This document shows positions 34,304 through 44,202 of a stretch of DNA of 64,000 nucleotides, one piece after another (position 1 is the stretch's first letter; each line of letters begins with the position of its first letter). Source of the stretch: Impatiens glandulifera (taxonomy: Eukaryota > Streptophyta > Magnoliopsida > Ericales > Balsaminaceae); the NCBI RefSeq assembly GCF_907164915.1, contig NC_061863.1, forward strand, positions 42,071,382 through 42,135,381, in the 5' to 3' direction. Both the position numbers and the translations under genes were made by a program. The notes beneath the pieces are model-generated. The model saw only the letters and a program-made list of their open reading frames with translations. It had not been told where the DNA came from and made no database searches.

Positions 34304-34340
<37 letters not shown>
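33690..34340. repeat. Satellite A partial unit without GGA tract
   Basis: 33690-33885 matches 13513-13680. 33940-34010 matches the TTTGCTGATCCACTCC landmark. 34045-34300 matches the TAACATGTTGACGTCA-to-TA-tract part. The GGA tract and its flank are missing between them. The unit ends in a TA microsatellite at 34307-34340. Confidence 0.75.
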
Positions 34341-34342
<2 letters not shown>

Positions 34343-34499
34343 TATCAATTCTTTATTTATTTTAATGATAATAGAGAATATTATTTCCTTATTTATCTTG
34401 TAGTTTAATAGTAATGATAATAAAAATAAAATAATATATTTTATTTATTATTAATTAAAAATAAATAAAAAAAAACCAATCCAGATTCAAATACGATCA

Positions 34500-35050
34500 T
34501 TATATAAACTAGCATGTATCCCGTGCATTTGCACGAGTAATAATATAAAAAACCGTGAAAAAATATTACGGTAAAATTTTTATGGGCGGGTCAACCCACA
34601 ATCCGACTCAAGTATCCATTTACTTTCACATATATCCAAATTAACCAAAGCTCTCGACCCGGCAATCCGGACACTTTAAAAATTAAGCATCATTATATAT
34701 ATATATAGATTAGTTAGTTAAAAAGTTGAACTTATATTATTAAAATGTCATGCGTTTATCAAATTTTGGGTTGTATTTAAAATATAAAGTGTTATTAGCC
34801 TAGTTGGTTAAAAGGTTGTACTTATTTTGTTAGGTTGCAATTTCGAACCATACCTATATCATTTTTAATTTTATTTTTAAACGTTTTAAATTTATGGGCG
34901 GGTCAACCCACAATCCGACCCAAGTATCCATTTACTCTCACATATATCCAAATTAACCACAGCTCTCGACCCGACAATCCGGACACTTTAAAAATTAAGC
35001 ATCATTATATATATATATATATATATATAAATTATCGATTCATAAATAGG
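34500..35050 (+). repeat. SINE-like dimer with polymerase III-type boxes
   Basis: A 130-bp block beginning TTTATGGGCGGGTCAACCC and ending in a TA run occurs at 34579-34709 and 34891-35020. Between them TAGCCTAGTTGG (about 34797) fits the tRNA A box and TTTCGAACC (about 34846) resembles the B-box end. A degraded A-box lies at 34711. CCCGTGCATTTGCACG near 34520 is a further palindrome. This might be a composite tRNA-derived element. No transcript evidence is available from sequence. Confidence 0.4.
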
Positions 35051-35052
35051 AT

Positions 35053-35065
35053 AGCTCTGATACCA
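35053..35065 (-). promoter_or_regulatory. Orphan primer-binding site of an LTR retrotransposon
   Basis: The plus strand AGCTCTGATACCA is the inverse of TGGTATCAGAGCT, a full match to initiator Met-tRNA. It lies five bases from the LTR-like start TGGAAAAAA. Confidence 0.75.
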
Positions 35066-35070
35066 ACTAA

Positions 35071-35830
35071 TGGAAAAAATTTATCAGTATCCTAATCATG
35101 AATATAGACTATAATAATAACGCAACAGAAGCGTAACTAAAGATGATCTCATTGTAGATCCGGATTGATCTGTTCTTGAAAGGAACAACTAGGTCTTCCA
35201 AGACTAAGTATTATCCGTTCTCCTCTGATATTGATGGGAAATCAAAGAACAAGAAAACGGAGGAGAGTTGAGAGAGAGAAGGCGTGAGAGTTCTCTTTTG
35301 AATCTCCCTCTTTTGTTTCTTAAATAATACTTGTCTTAGGGACCTAACTCTAATTGAAGCCCATATATTGTTAAAGTCCACAATATAAGAAAGCTCACCA
35401 TATTATTAATACTTGTTTTGTCGCGTCACCAAATAAACAAATACTAAACGGGTATCTACAATTATTCATTTCATAATCATTAATCCATGACTTTAATATA
35501 ATAATATGTTTTACATATATATTTAAATCCAAATCCAACATAAACCATAATATCTTTCTTCTAATCATACATACACTCAAATGGAAAATCATAAGTAGAT
35601 CAAGTCGTCGTGTGATCTACATCTAAAATTTCAGAATATACACAAATGGAAACTGAAACAAGAAAGACAGACAACATGCGAGTTATTTATTAGAGACAAT
35701 ACAAATGATCAATAGAATCGTTGAATTAACAAATCAGTTATTCTATTATAAATTTGAAGATTTGATACGAAGATACCTGTCTGTCTGTCTTTAATTTGCC
35801 TAATTCAGTGACTTGGGAACAAATTTAGGC
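35071..35830 (-). mobile_element. Solitary 5' LTR remnant (probably Copia)
   Basis: The position next to a primer-binding site, the TG start and the lack of coding domains mark this as the 5' LTR of a minus-strand retrotransposon whose body is gone. The outer LTR end is uncertain; my right bound is a guess based on where composition changes. Confidence 0.45.
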
Positions 35831-36355
35831 CAGAGATAATATTGAAATTATTTAATAACTTTTGAATTATTAAGAAAAAAACTTTGATTTTTGTTAATTT
35901 TATAAAAATAAATTAATTTTTGATGAAAATATGTAATATATATATATTAATATAAATAATAATATTTTGGTGAATAAAATTAGTATTCTTATAAAAAAAA
36001 CTAAGTCATTATGTCGTACAAACTCCCTTCTTTTGACTCTTGATGAAAATTATCATATTAGATAGAGAGGAGAGACCATCAACCAAACATCACAATTTCA
36101 TTCAACTTAAGATAGAAAAAGAGCCCGATAACTATGTCATTTATTCATCTGGTGTAAAATGGAGGATTATACTTGGGCGGCGTAGAAGATATTGCAAGTT
36201 TGATATACAACAACGATGATGTCTAAGACGTGTTGAAAGTTGGCCGGAAGTGAGAGATATGATTGTTTAGCATAAACAGTTTTTTTTGAAAATATTAATT
36301 TTCTTTCAACTAAGTCTATCAATTTTATTTGTTTTGTTGTTGAATATAGTATATT
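35831..36355. other. AT-rich intergenic DNA
   Basis: No coding or repeat signal was recognised. Confidence 0.35.
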
Positions 36356-36660
36356 ATAGGTTGGGTCAACCTAAGACTTGATTTTAGGGGCCATATACAA
36401 ATTTAAACTTTTGGGCCCTAATAAAAAAAATAAAATAATTTTAATTAATAAAATAAAATATAAATAATTAATATATTATAATACGAGACTAAAAAGATAA
36501 AAAAATTATTTTTATAATATATATTTAATATTAAAGGAGAAAAAAGAGGAAAAAATAATATTAATAATATAATATTATTAAATATAAAAAATGGGGGCCC
36601 TATAAATGTGGGGGGCCATATGCAAGTGCATTAGTTGCCTTACCCAGGGCCGGGTCAATC
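36356..36660. mobile_element. Possible hAT-derived MITE remnant
   Basis: The right part GGGGGCCCTATAAATG, then GGGGGGCCATATGC, ending TTACCCAGGGCCGG resembles the ends of plant hAT MITEs, which often finish CAGGGCCGG. The left side has matching GGGGCCATATAC and GGGCCC motifs. No target duplication was found. Confidence 0.35.
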
Positions 36661-37853
36661 TTCTAATATGAAAATCAAAATCTTTTTAATGGAAAGTAAG
36701 TAATAGGTCGTGTCAACAACACGACACACATGTATTTAATTAATTTTTTTAGTTTTATATACAAGAGCTTTTCCAACATTTTATTTATTTATTTTCAAAT
36801 CAACACTACGTTTCGCCTGCAACAAAAACAAATTTAATTTATTATTTTCTAATTATAATATATATTCTTATATTTTTATATCTTTTTATTATTATTATTT
36901 ATTATTTATCTTATAACACGTTAAAAAATGTCAATGCCGACGGTAATCCCGGTCGTTATTGACTTGTGAATCGTCATCATAAGTTACTAACGACAGTGGG
37001 ATGAGCGGTCGTCGGTGGTCAACATTTCCCTTGTCATTACCAAAACACAAACACCGACCACTTAAGTACCCTCGTCATAGGGTGTTATATGCTGACGGCT
37101 AAAACTGTCGCCAAAGAGATCTATATGCCGATCATCCTTACCTTCGCCAAAGAGATCTTTACCATCCTTACCTTTGCCAAAGAGATCTTTACGTCGACGA
37201 ACATTACGGTCGCCATAGAGAACTCTATGCCGACTCGTTGTCATAGAGAACTCTATGCCGACCACTCTCACCATCGTCGTAGAGAACTCTATCCCGACAA
37301 TCCTTACCGTCACCAAATAGTACATTGTCTCGATCTATTTCAAATTTAATTGAATTGCCTTATTATAAATATGATTTACTAATATATTTATACAAATATT
37401 AAAACTAACTAAATCATATTTATTAAATTAATATTTAAACAGTTTCAAGTCTCAATTTAAAAGATAAACCAGAATTTAAAGATCATTAATTTAATGCAAC
37501 AATGTGTAGCCTTTATTTACAAATTAAATTCATAATAATTGAATTTACAAATTCAAATTTCAATGAATGTTTGGTACCTTCGTAAATGATTTTTATTTCA
37601 ATCCATAAAACAGACATCAATTACATATAAACAATACACAATAGGTTTCAGAGACAAAAAAAAACTCACAAATATAAATGTAACTTGTGAAAAACTTCAG
37701 ATACATGGCCATCATTCTCATATACACTCCAACTATTTCCTGTTAAATATCATGATTCATGTATCCTTTTATATATTTTTTATTACAACTGGTAAGTAGT
37801 ACTCTCAAAAAGCACAAAATTAAAGTAGAATACCATAATTTATCTGTTTCAGT

Positions 37854-38295
37854 TCACTGGGCTTCTTGAACATGCTTTCTCAAAAAGAGATATAAATTGG
37901 ACAGGCGCATCAGCGATCTTCCTGTTATAATACAGTTAGCTCCAGCTGAAGCTGCAACACCAAACCAATGGTTGAAGGTCCTAATTTTCCATACTAACTC
38001 ATAATATTAATTGGTTACTAAAATATCAGTTCGATTCATATCACCAAAAAGCGTACCTTATCCATAGTTTCCACCATTAACTTTTGCCCACCATATCCAA
38101 GTTCAACCGTCATTACAAGAACCATCCCCCACAGGATTCTCACCATCAAGTTGTTCAATCCTTAGTACTTCATATAAACAGCTCATCAACATAACTGAAA
38201 AAGATTGTCTGATATTACTAGTTGATATGCTTCTTCAACAGGAGTTCCAGGCTTTAGTATCACACTAGGCTTCATACGGATCCAACATCTCATAT
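37854..38295 (-). pseudogene. Ribulose-phosphate 3-epimerase exons (captured)
   Basis: On the minus strand 38295-38057 reads KPSVILKPGTPVEEAYQLVI, then after a frame change MVLVMTVELGYGGQKLMVET, ending at an AAG/GTACGC donor. The next exon (about 37953-37854) follows a GTTGCAG acceptor and reads AASAGANCIITGRS, then in a shifted frame IADAPVQFISL and finally RKHVQEAQ-stop. These are the C-terminal barrel strands and phosphate-binding segments of ribulose-5-phosphate 3-epimerase (the family's PGTP and PGFGGQ motifs; the latter is altered to LGYGGQ). This is a pentose-phosphate pathway enzyme, and the cytosolic form seems closest. Frameshifts and the missing N-terminal half make it a dead fragment. 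Confidence 0.8.
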
Positions 38296-38428
38296 AATCT
38301 CTGTGAAACTAATCTTAGCCATTGAATTCTCTATGTACCTGGTGATAGTTGAATTCCTATAGTACTTGTAAACCGTAGGACTGAATTCTTTATGTACCTG
38401 GGAGAGATCGAATCTCACAATCGCTCGA

Positions 38429-38650
38429 ATGTTCCTAAGAGAGACACTAATATTTAGTGATCAAACCTGGAGTCTTCTAGGACTGCACCGTGCAAGTCGA
38501 GCAGAGATGGGAGCGGAGCAACTTGATCGATTTGCTTCGAAGCTAAAGAGCGCGCTGGAACGGGAGTGCGATCGGGATGATGCGCGCGCGAAAAAGAAGA
38601 GCGATTACTTTTTTAAACTTGTTCATGTCGATGGACTGAGAAGATCATAG
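38429..38650 (+). other. GC-rich open frame in the CACTA-like element, unknown
   Basis: A 73-residue frame with a GC-rich core (38500-38610) reads EQLDRFASKLKSALERECDR, charged and helical in appearance. Its composition is unlike its neighbours, which suggests a captured exon or leader. I do not recognise a family. It may not be translated. Confidence 0.25.
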
Positions 38651-39479
38651 GCTAGATGATGATATTATTATTATTATTCTTTTTTATGTGAACTTGTTTA
38701 ATATATAATTTTTAATTATTTATATATACATTATTAACTAGAAGTAACCTTTGACTAATTTTCTTTGTAAAAAAAATGTTTTACCGATGAATTAATAGTG
38801 TTATATTATAAACTTATAAAATCCTTAAAAAAACAATACCAACAAATAAATGTGATACTCATACTGAAGTGATTAAAACTCATTTACCTAAACAAATACC
38901 GACGACATTTAAAGTTGTCCGCCTAGTCCTCACAATACCAACAATGTTACCTCCCGTCGTCATTGGCCTCTCCAACACCTACGACTTTTGTCCCGTCGGC
39001 TTTGACAACCTTAATAACGAATGTTTATCAATCTGTCGGTAATTTTTGTCGAGTAAAAGCCACTTTTTTACTTTTTTATATTTGAAATCTATTTTATTTA
39101 TCTTATATGTTATTTATATTAAAAAATCTATTTAATTATTAATTATTATTTATCTTATGGTGATAGTTTGATACTCACACTTAATATCTTTACATAACCG
39201 GTCCATGATAAAACACATTGATACCTTATTTACCTTTATTTTTTTCAACACAACAATGATATATCTACAAAAAAATACATCTCAATTCAAACATTCGACA
39301 TTGACATTTAGTATTGCAGTCTAGTTCGATATAGTGCACCTTGTAGGAAATATCTCTTAAAAGTTCTTCATTAACTCTCAAAATATTCTCCACAACTTAA
39401 ACTATAAAAGTTGTCATTTCCTCTTTCAATATGGAGATACCACATAACATCAACCATCTAACTTCTTGTTTGAACAACT

Positions 39480-40700
39480 TAAATATGTCTTGAGTGTAGA
39501 AGCTTTGGAATTACATTTCAAAAGCTTAAACTAACAATTTCTATGAGAGAATTACACGATTGAAAATCAAATTCTTTTCTTTCTCAATATTCTTCAACAA
39601 AGCGTTATCATATTACTCCACTAATTGTTTGAGGGATGTTTTGAAGTGCACACAATCATCAAAAAAATGCATTCATACTTTCACTATGTTGAAATGTGGA
39701 CATCTCTTCCCAAAATGGACGTTTAACATAAACATGTATCCATTTAGATCTTTCTAAAAATAAAGAATTTAACTAGTCATTATCTCCAAACTTAAAATCT
39801 TCTATTAGTCTAATACAATCGTCTTCGCATTGTTGAATAGTAATGGAGTTATTTACAATGTTTTTTAGTCTTTTCTTTATTAGTTTGTATTCATCATGAC
39901 TTCCTAATTTTGTAGAATGTTTATTCATGATATGCCACAAACAAAAACGATGATGATCTGTAGGAAATATCTTCTCAATTGTAATTGTCATAGATCAATA
40001 TTGGTCTGTGATTATGATATTTAGAGCTCGGCCAAGTATACATGTCAATCAAACTGTGAACAACCAAATGAAAGACTCCGAATCTTAACTTGATAATAAG
40101 ACACATCCAAGTAAAATTGATTAATAATGATGATTGATCCCAATAAATGGAGAAAAGGGAATGTCATAGTGATTTGTCAATATGTTGTATCAAAAGTGAT
40201 AACATTAGAGAAGTACTCATAGGCATGCACTTTCCATCTGCCAAAACACATTTCTAATTCAGGATTCCTCGTCCAAATCAACCAAGTAGAAAAAGTTAGA
40301 GATCCCACTTTGCATTCTAAAGAAATAATTACTAAGTGTTTTAGCATTCTCACTCCCTATCTCAACCTTCGAGCTTTTGTAATCAAATTATGCATGTTCT
40401 CTCATCAAAAGACAAGTATGATACACTTTAGATTTCACTACAAACAATTGAAAACAAGTGTTGAATAAAGGACACTAGAATCTATCAACCAAACTATAAA
40501 AGTAATAAAAATTGTACATTTTGGGTTCAACGGATGATTTGTTCAATGATTCATCTTTTGCGATGTTGTCTCTATTGTATTCATGAACATGAAACCTTAA
40601 AAAGTTCGTTATATATACAAAAAAAGTCTTATGTATAATTACAACTGAAAAACCTACCATTTCGGCGATAAAATTTGTAGTCTTTAGTTCATGCAATGAC
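39480..40700 (-). pseudogene. FAR1-related / MULE transposase pseudogene
   Basis: Minus-strand frames, broken by stops and shifts, follow the FAR1/FHY3 family plan. 40696-40475 holds a poorly conserved N-terminal part. Next come NVFWQMESACLYFSNVITFD, TTYMTNHYDIPFSPFIGINH and QSILLGCVLLSSSDSESFIW (first catalytic Asp region of the MULE DDE core), LNIIITDQY (second Asp) and FPTDHHRFCLWHIMNKHSTK. The tail is near VKRPFWEEMSTFQ and ESMNAFF. FAR1-type proteins are domesticated Mutator-like transposases acting as transcription factors, and related active MULEs share the core. At least three in-frame stops exclude function. It could be a relic of either. Confidence 0.8.
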
Positions 40701-40939
40701 TAAATCTAAGATTTTGGGTTTGAATACGATTTTCGTCGAAAATAGTTGAGAGAGTGAGACAATTTAACGACAATGAACACGGAAAAAATTTTGAGTTTAT
40801 TTTTTTTATAATTTCTCTCTCATGCAAACATAGAAGTCATGTCGAATTCGTGACATTAATTTCGTTATCATCTTGTTTCCTCTATCATTAAAATATTTAA
40901 TCAAATATTTATTTCAAATGGAATTATTCCACTCCTGTT

Positions 40940-42261
40940 TTGTATTTTCTCTGCCCAATCTCGAATGAAAGTTTCACTATTAATAATGTGTACGGAGTGG
41001 AGAAACTTTCCAAAGAGATCGGAGATGATCTTACGAACCCGAGTCAGGTTCAAACGGGAAGATCCAAAAATACCAAAGAAATGGAGAGATCAAGAGATGT
41101 TATCACTGACATTCTCGCCAGGTTGGAGAAAGTAGAACTCACCATGGCTTACGAACAAGATAACTTCGGGGACCTAGAGGAACGCATCGCTGAGCTCGAG
41201 AAGAAGAGAGACGAGCTCCGAGAAGGGATGCAAGGTGCCTTGAACGAGGGGTTGTCTAAATGTCAAAAGCAAAATCAGATCATGGAGCACACCCTCATTG
41301 GTGAGATCAATACCTTGAACGAGAAAGTCGAGGTAATGACATCTAAATTACAAGTCACTAAAGAGGATGTGGCATTACTCAAGAAGATGGTTGCGCAAGA
41401 GTGCAGACGTGCGCCAATAGGAGTCTTTAATCCAACAAGGATAGACGTTCCAAGGCCTAAAGAGTATTTAGGAGAGAGGAACGCAAAAGAAATCGACAAC
41501 TTCTTTTGGGGTCTGGATTAGTACTTCAAAGCACTCAGCCTAGTGGAAGAGGCGAGGAAGATAAATACTACCACGACATACTTAGAAGACACTGAAATGT
41601 TGTGGTGGAGGCGAAGGAGTAGCGACATAGAAAGAGGTACGTGTTCTATTAATACCTAGGGTGAATTCAAGGAGGAACTCAATAGACAGTTATATCCTGA
41701 AAACGCCATTTGAGAAGCAAGGGCATAGTTGTGGCGACTCTCACAAAGGGGGAGTATCAAGGAGTATATCAAGGAGTTCATCGTTACTCTCCTTGAGATG
41801 CCTAACTACTCAGACGCCGAAGCATTGTTTTCCTTCATTGATGGTCTACAAATGTGGGCGAAGCTAGAGCTGGAACTGCGTGGTGTCCAAGATCTAAACA
41901 CCGCTATTTCCGTGGCTGAATCACATGTTGAAATGAGAAGACAAGAGAAACCAAAGTCGATCTATGAGAGGAATGACGAGGGGGGAAATAGTGGAGACCA
42001 TTTCTACAGAAATGAAGATCCAGCTAAGTTTACAAAGCCCGATGGTAGAGGAGATCGGGATGAGAAACGTGGAGAGAGACCCCGGATAAAGTGTTTTTTT
42101 TATGAAGGTCCACATAAAGTAAGAGAGTTCCCTATGAAGAACAAACTATCTACTTTGATGGAGGAGCAAGAACGCCTTCATGATGAAGCTCGATTGGGGT
42201 CGTTAAATCTCCTTAGTGTCGTTAAAGCAATGTTTGAAGAGCCAAAGTCCGCGAAGAAATG
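40940..42261 (+). pseudogene. Gag of second gypsy element
   Basis: 40940-41521 encodes a coiled-coil N-terminal part (ERIAELEKKRDELREGMQGA), then FNPTRIDVPRPKEYLGERNA and the start of the gag domain. Stops at 41521 and near 41660 interrupt it. 41729-42262 continues with QRGSIKEYIKEFIVTLLEMP and the decayed knuckle CFFYEGPHKVREFP, in which two zinc ligands are replaced. The gag domain identity is clear, but the protein would not be made whole. Confidence 0.8.
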
Positions 42262-42664
42262 ATGACTATTCGTGGAGACAAAAGTAAGAAACCACATGGT
42301 TAAAGCTTTGTTAGATACGGGAGCCAACAATAACATTCTAGAGGTAAAAAAGGCGGGAAGACTGGGGATAAGGTACACCAAAGAGAAGGGGTGGCTTAAA
42401 GCAGTCAACTCGGCACCAAGTGCAACTTATAGAGTTACTCGTAATGTAAAGGTCGACTTGGGGAAGTGGACTGGCCTTATGGATTTCTCCATTATTGACA
42501 TGGACTACTATAAAATGGTTCTCGGCATAGAGTTCTTAGACAAGGTAAATGCCTTTCTACTCCCTTCTGCCAATACTATGTACATTCTAGAGCAAGGCAA
42601 TACTTGTAGAATACCTTTAACAAGAGAAGGCAAGAGAGTAACTAGGCACCTCTCTTCCATGTAA
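42262..42664 (+). pseudogene. Gypsy aspartic protease
   Basis: The frame 42272-42664 reads MVKALLDTGANNNILEVKKA (catalytic DTGA), DFSIIDMDYYKMVLGIEFLD and MYILEQGNTCRIPLTREGKR. This is the retropepsin-like domain and RT linker of a gypsy Pol. The catalytic loop is intact. Confidence 0.8.
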
Positions 42665-42719
42665 CTCTCAAAAGGTGTGCCAAAGGCTTACCCATCATAT
42701 TTTGTTACTTTGTAAGAAG

Positions 42720-43230
42720 ATGATAAAATGGAGGTCCAAGAGAAGACGCCTTCGGAAGTTACAACTGTTCTAGAGAAAGTTCATGATGTAATGCCCACTG
42801 AATTTCCAAAGAAACTCCACCATGAGAGAGAGATGAATCACAGAGAATAGTTAGTCAAAGGTACTACACCATCAACGACAATCCTTTATCGCATGGAACC
42901 TCCCAAATTGGAAGAATTGAATAGACAACCGGAGGAGTTGCTCTTCAAGAAAGGAAAGAGTGAAATTGGCAAAGCTGCCAAGAGAATGAAGAAATGGGAG
43001 GACAAGAAGAGAAGACACTTGGAGTTCGGAGTAAACCGAGTGATACTAAAACTTTTCATCTATCAAGAGAGATGATTTTTCAAAGTTCAAGAGGGGCTTG
43101 TGAGGCAATACGAAGACCCCTTCATAGAGAAGAAATGGGTTGGAAAGCTAGTATATCGATCAAAACTTCTATCACATTTGGAGACATCATCCATACCTAC
43201 AAAGAGGATGCGACGAGGTCGTCGCCAGAA
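42720..43230 (+). pseudogene. RT start fused to integrase tail
   Basis: HDVMPTEFPKKLHHERE and LYRMEPPKLEELNRQPEELL are the N-terminal lead-in of gypsy RT. In the open frame 42893-43075 this continues directly into KAAKRMKKWEDKKRRHLEFG, the C-terminal integrase region, so everything between is deleted without a frame break. A stop at 43075 and a frameshift precede VQEGLVRQYEDPFIEKKWVG and LVYRSKLLSHLETSS. Confidence 0.78.
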
Positions 43231-43243
43231 TGAGTGGGAAGAA

Positions 43244-43590
43244 TGTCACGGCTCCCTTGTGGACCTAACCTAAGGGGATAAATTATCCATGAGGGCCCAA
43301 CCCAAGGAACATTCTAGAAATCTTGTAAGAAAGTATGCCTTACATTAATGAGCCATTTAATGTGATGGTTGGTTAGTAAGCCATTAAAGTGGTAGTTGGT
43401 AGACTGGTAGTAAGCCATTAAGGTGGTAGTTGGCTAGCACACCATTAAGGATTCAAGTGATATAATATTATTATTTTTTTTTAAGAGTTCATTTTCTATC
43501 TAGAATTTTTGTGTCAGTTCTATTAAGCATTGAATGTTGCGTCGAAAAAGGCTGTCTAGTTACCTGTTTTTGCGAAGATCGTAACTAGTG
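43244..43590 (+). repeat. Putative 3' LTR with internal minisatellite
   Basis: Starts TGTCACGGCTCCC after a purine tract. 43352-43450 has about four imperfect 30-38-bp units of AAGCCATTAAGGTGGTAGTT type. The end is not fixed because the partner LTR is missing. Confidence 0.5.
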
Positions 43591-44199
43591 CCGCAAATTG
43601 CATAGGCCCAGGGCCTCCAAATTTTTTATTTTAAAACATATAATATAATTAATTATATATTATAAAATATCTATTTTACGGTAGAATATCATATTTCTTT
43701 TATACTCATTTTCTCGCTATATTATATATAATAATGTACTTTTTTTCTCTCACCATATTATATAATAATATATTAATTATTTCTCTCTATATATTATATA
43801 TAATATAATAATATATTAAAAAAAAATTCATATTATATCTAATAAATAATATATTAATCTTTTCTCTCTTTATTATGTAATTTATATAAATTATTTTATT
43901 TTTTTATAGAATTTTTTATCCTTATTATTAGGCTTATTTTTATTTATCTCCATTGTAACACTTTTATATCACTAATTATATTGTAGCAACTTTTCCATTC
44001 CTAAACATATTAATTTTATTTATCATAAATTCAATCCTAACCTAAAAATAAATTTTGAGGTTACATTTTAATGCTTTTAAATTTATTTTTTATTTGTTTT
44101 TGTTCTTATGTTTATCTTTCATAATTTCTTCTCGTTTTAAAATGTCTATCATATTTTTTTATTATAAAAACATCATATACAGTATATCATAAAGATTAT
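43591..44199. other. AT-rich DNA, possible hAT-end relic at left
   Basis: GCATAGGCCCAGGGCC near 43600 resembles a hAT MITE end, followed by AT-rich sequence. No pair was found. Otherwise nothing. Confidence 0.3.
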
Positions 44200-44202
44200 T
44201 AA

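Larger units (their letters stand above)
36917..39075. mobile_element. Degenerate CACTA (En/Spm) element with captured exons
   Basis: The left end CACGTTAAAAAATG, then TCAATGCCGACGGTAATCCC, aligns with the left end of the CACTA element at 44203 (CACTAGTAAAAAAGG, then AGCGACGGTAATTCCC). The right end near 39075 reads CTGTCGG then CCACTTTTTTAC, a decayed inverse. Subterminal GTCG/CGACGG repeats flank both sides, including several approximately 35-50-bp units with AGAGAACTCTATGCCGAC (37195-37300). The CACTA termini are mutated and no clean 3-bp duplication is left. The payload is ribulose-phosphate 3-epimerase exons. Confidence 0.6.
40940..43590 (+). mobile_element. Second deleted Ty3/gypsy element (plus strand)
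   Basis: Gag, protease, the first part of RT and the C-terminal integrase tail follow each other on the plus strand. The RT core, RNase H and integrase core are deleted. A 3' LTR seems to start TGTCACGGCTCCC at 43244, after the purine-rich GAGTGGGAAGAA. The 5' LTR was not found upstream of 40940. Frames contain several stops, so this is an old copy. Confidence 0.75.
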
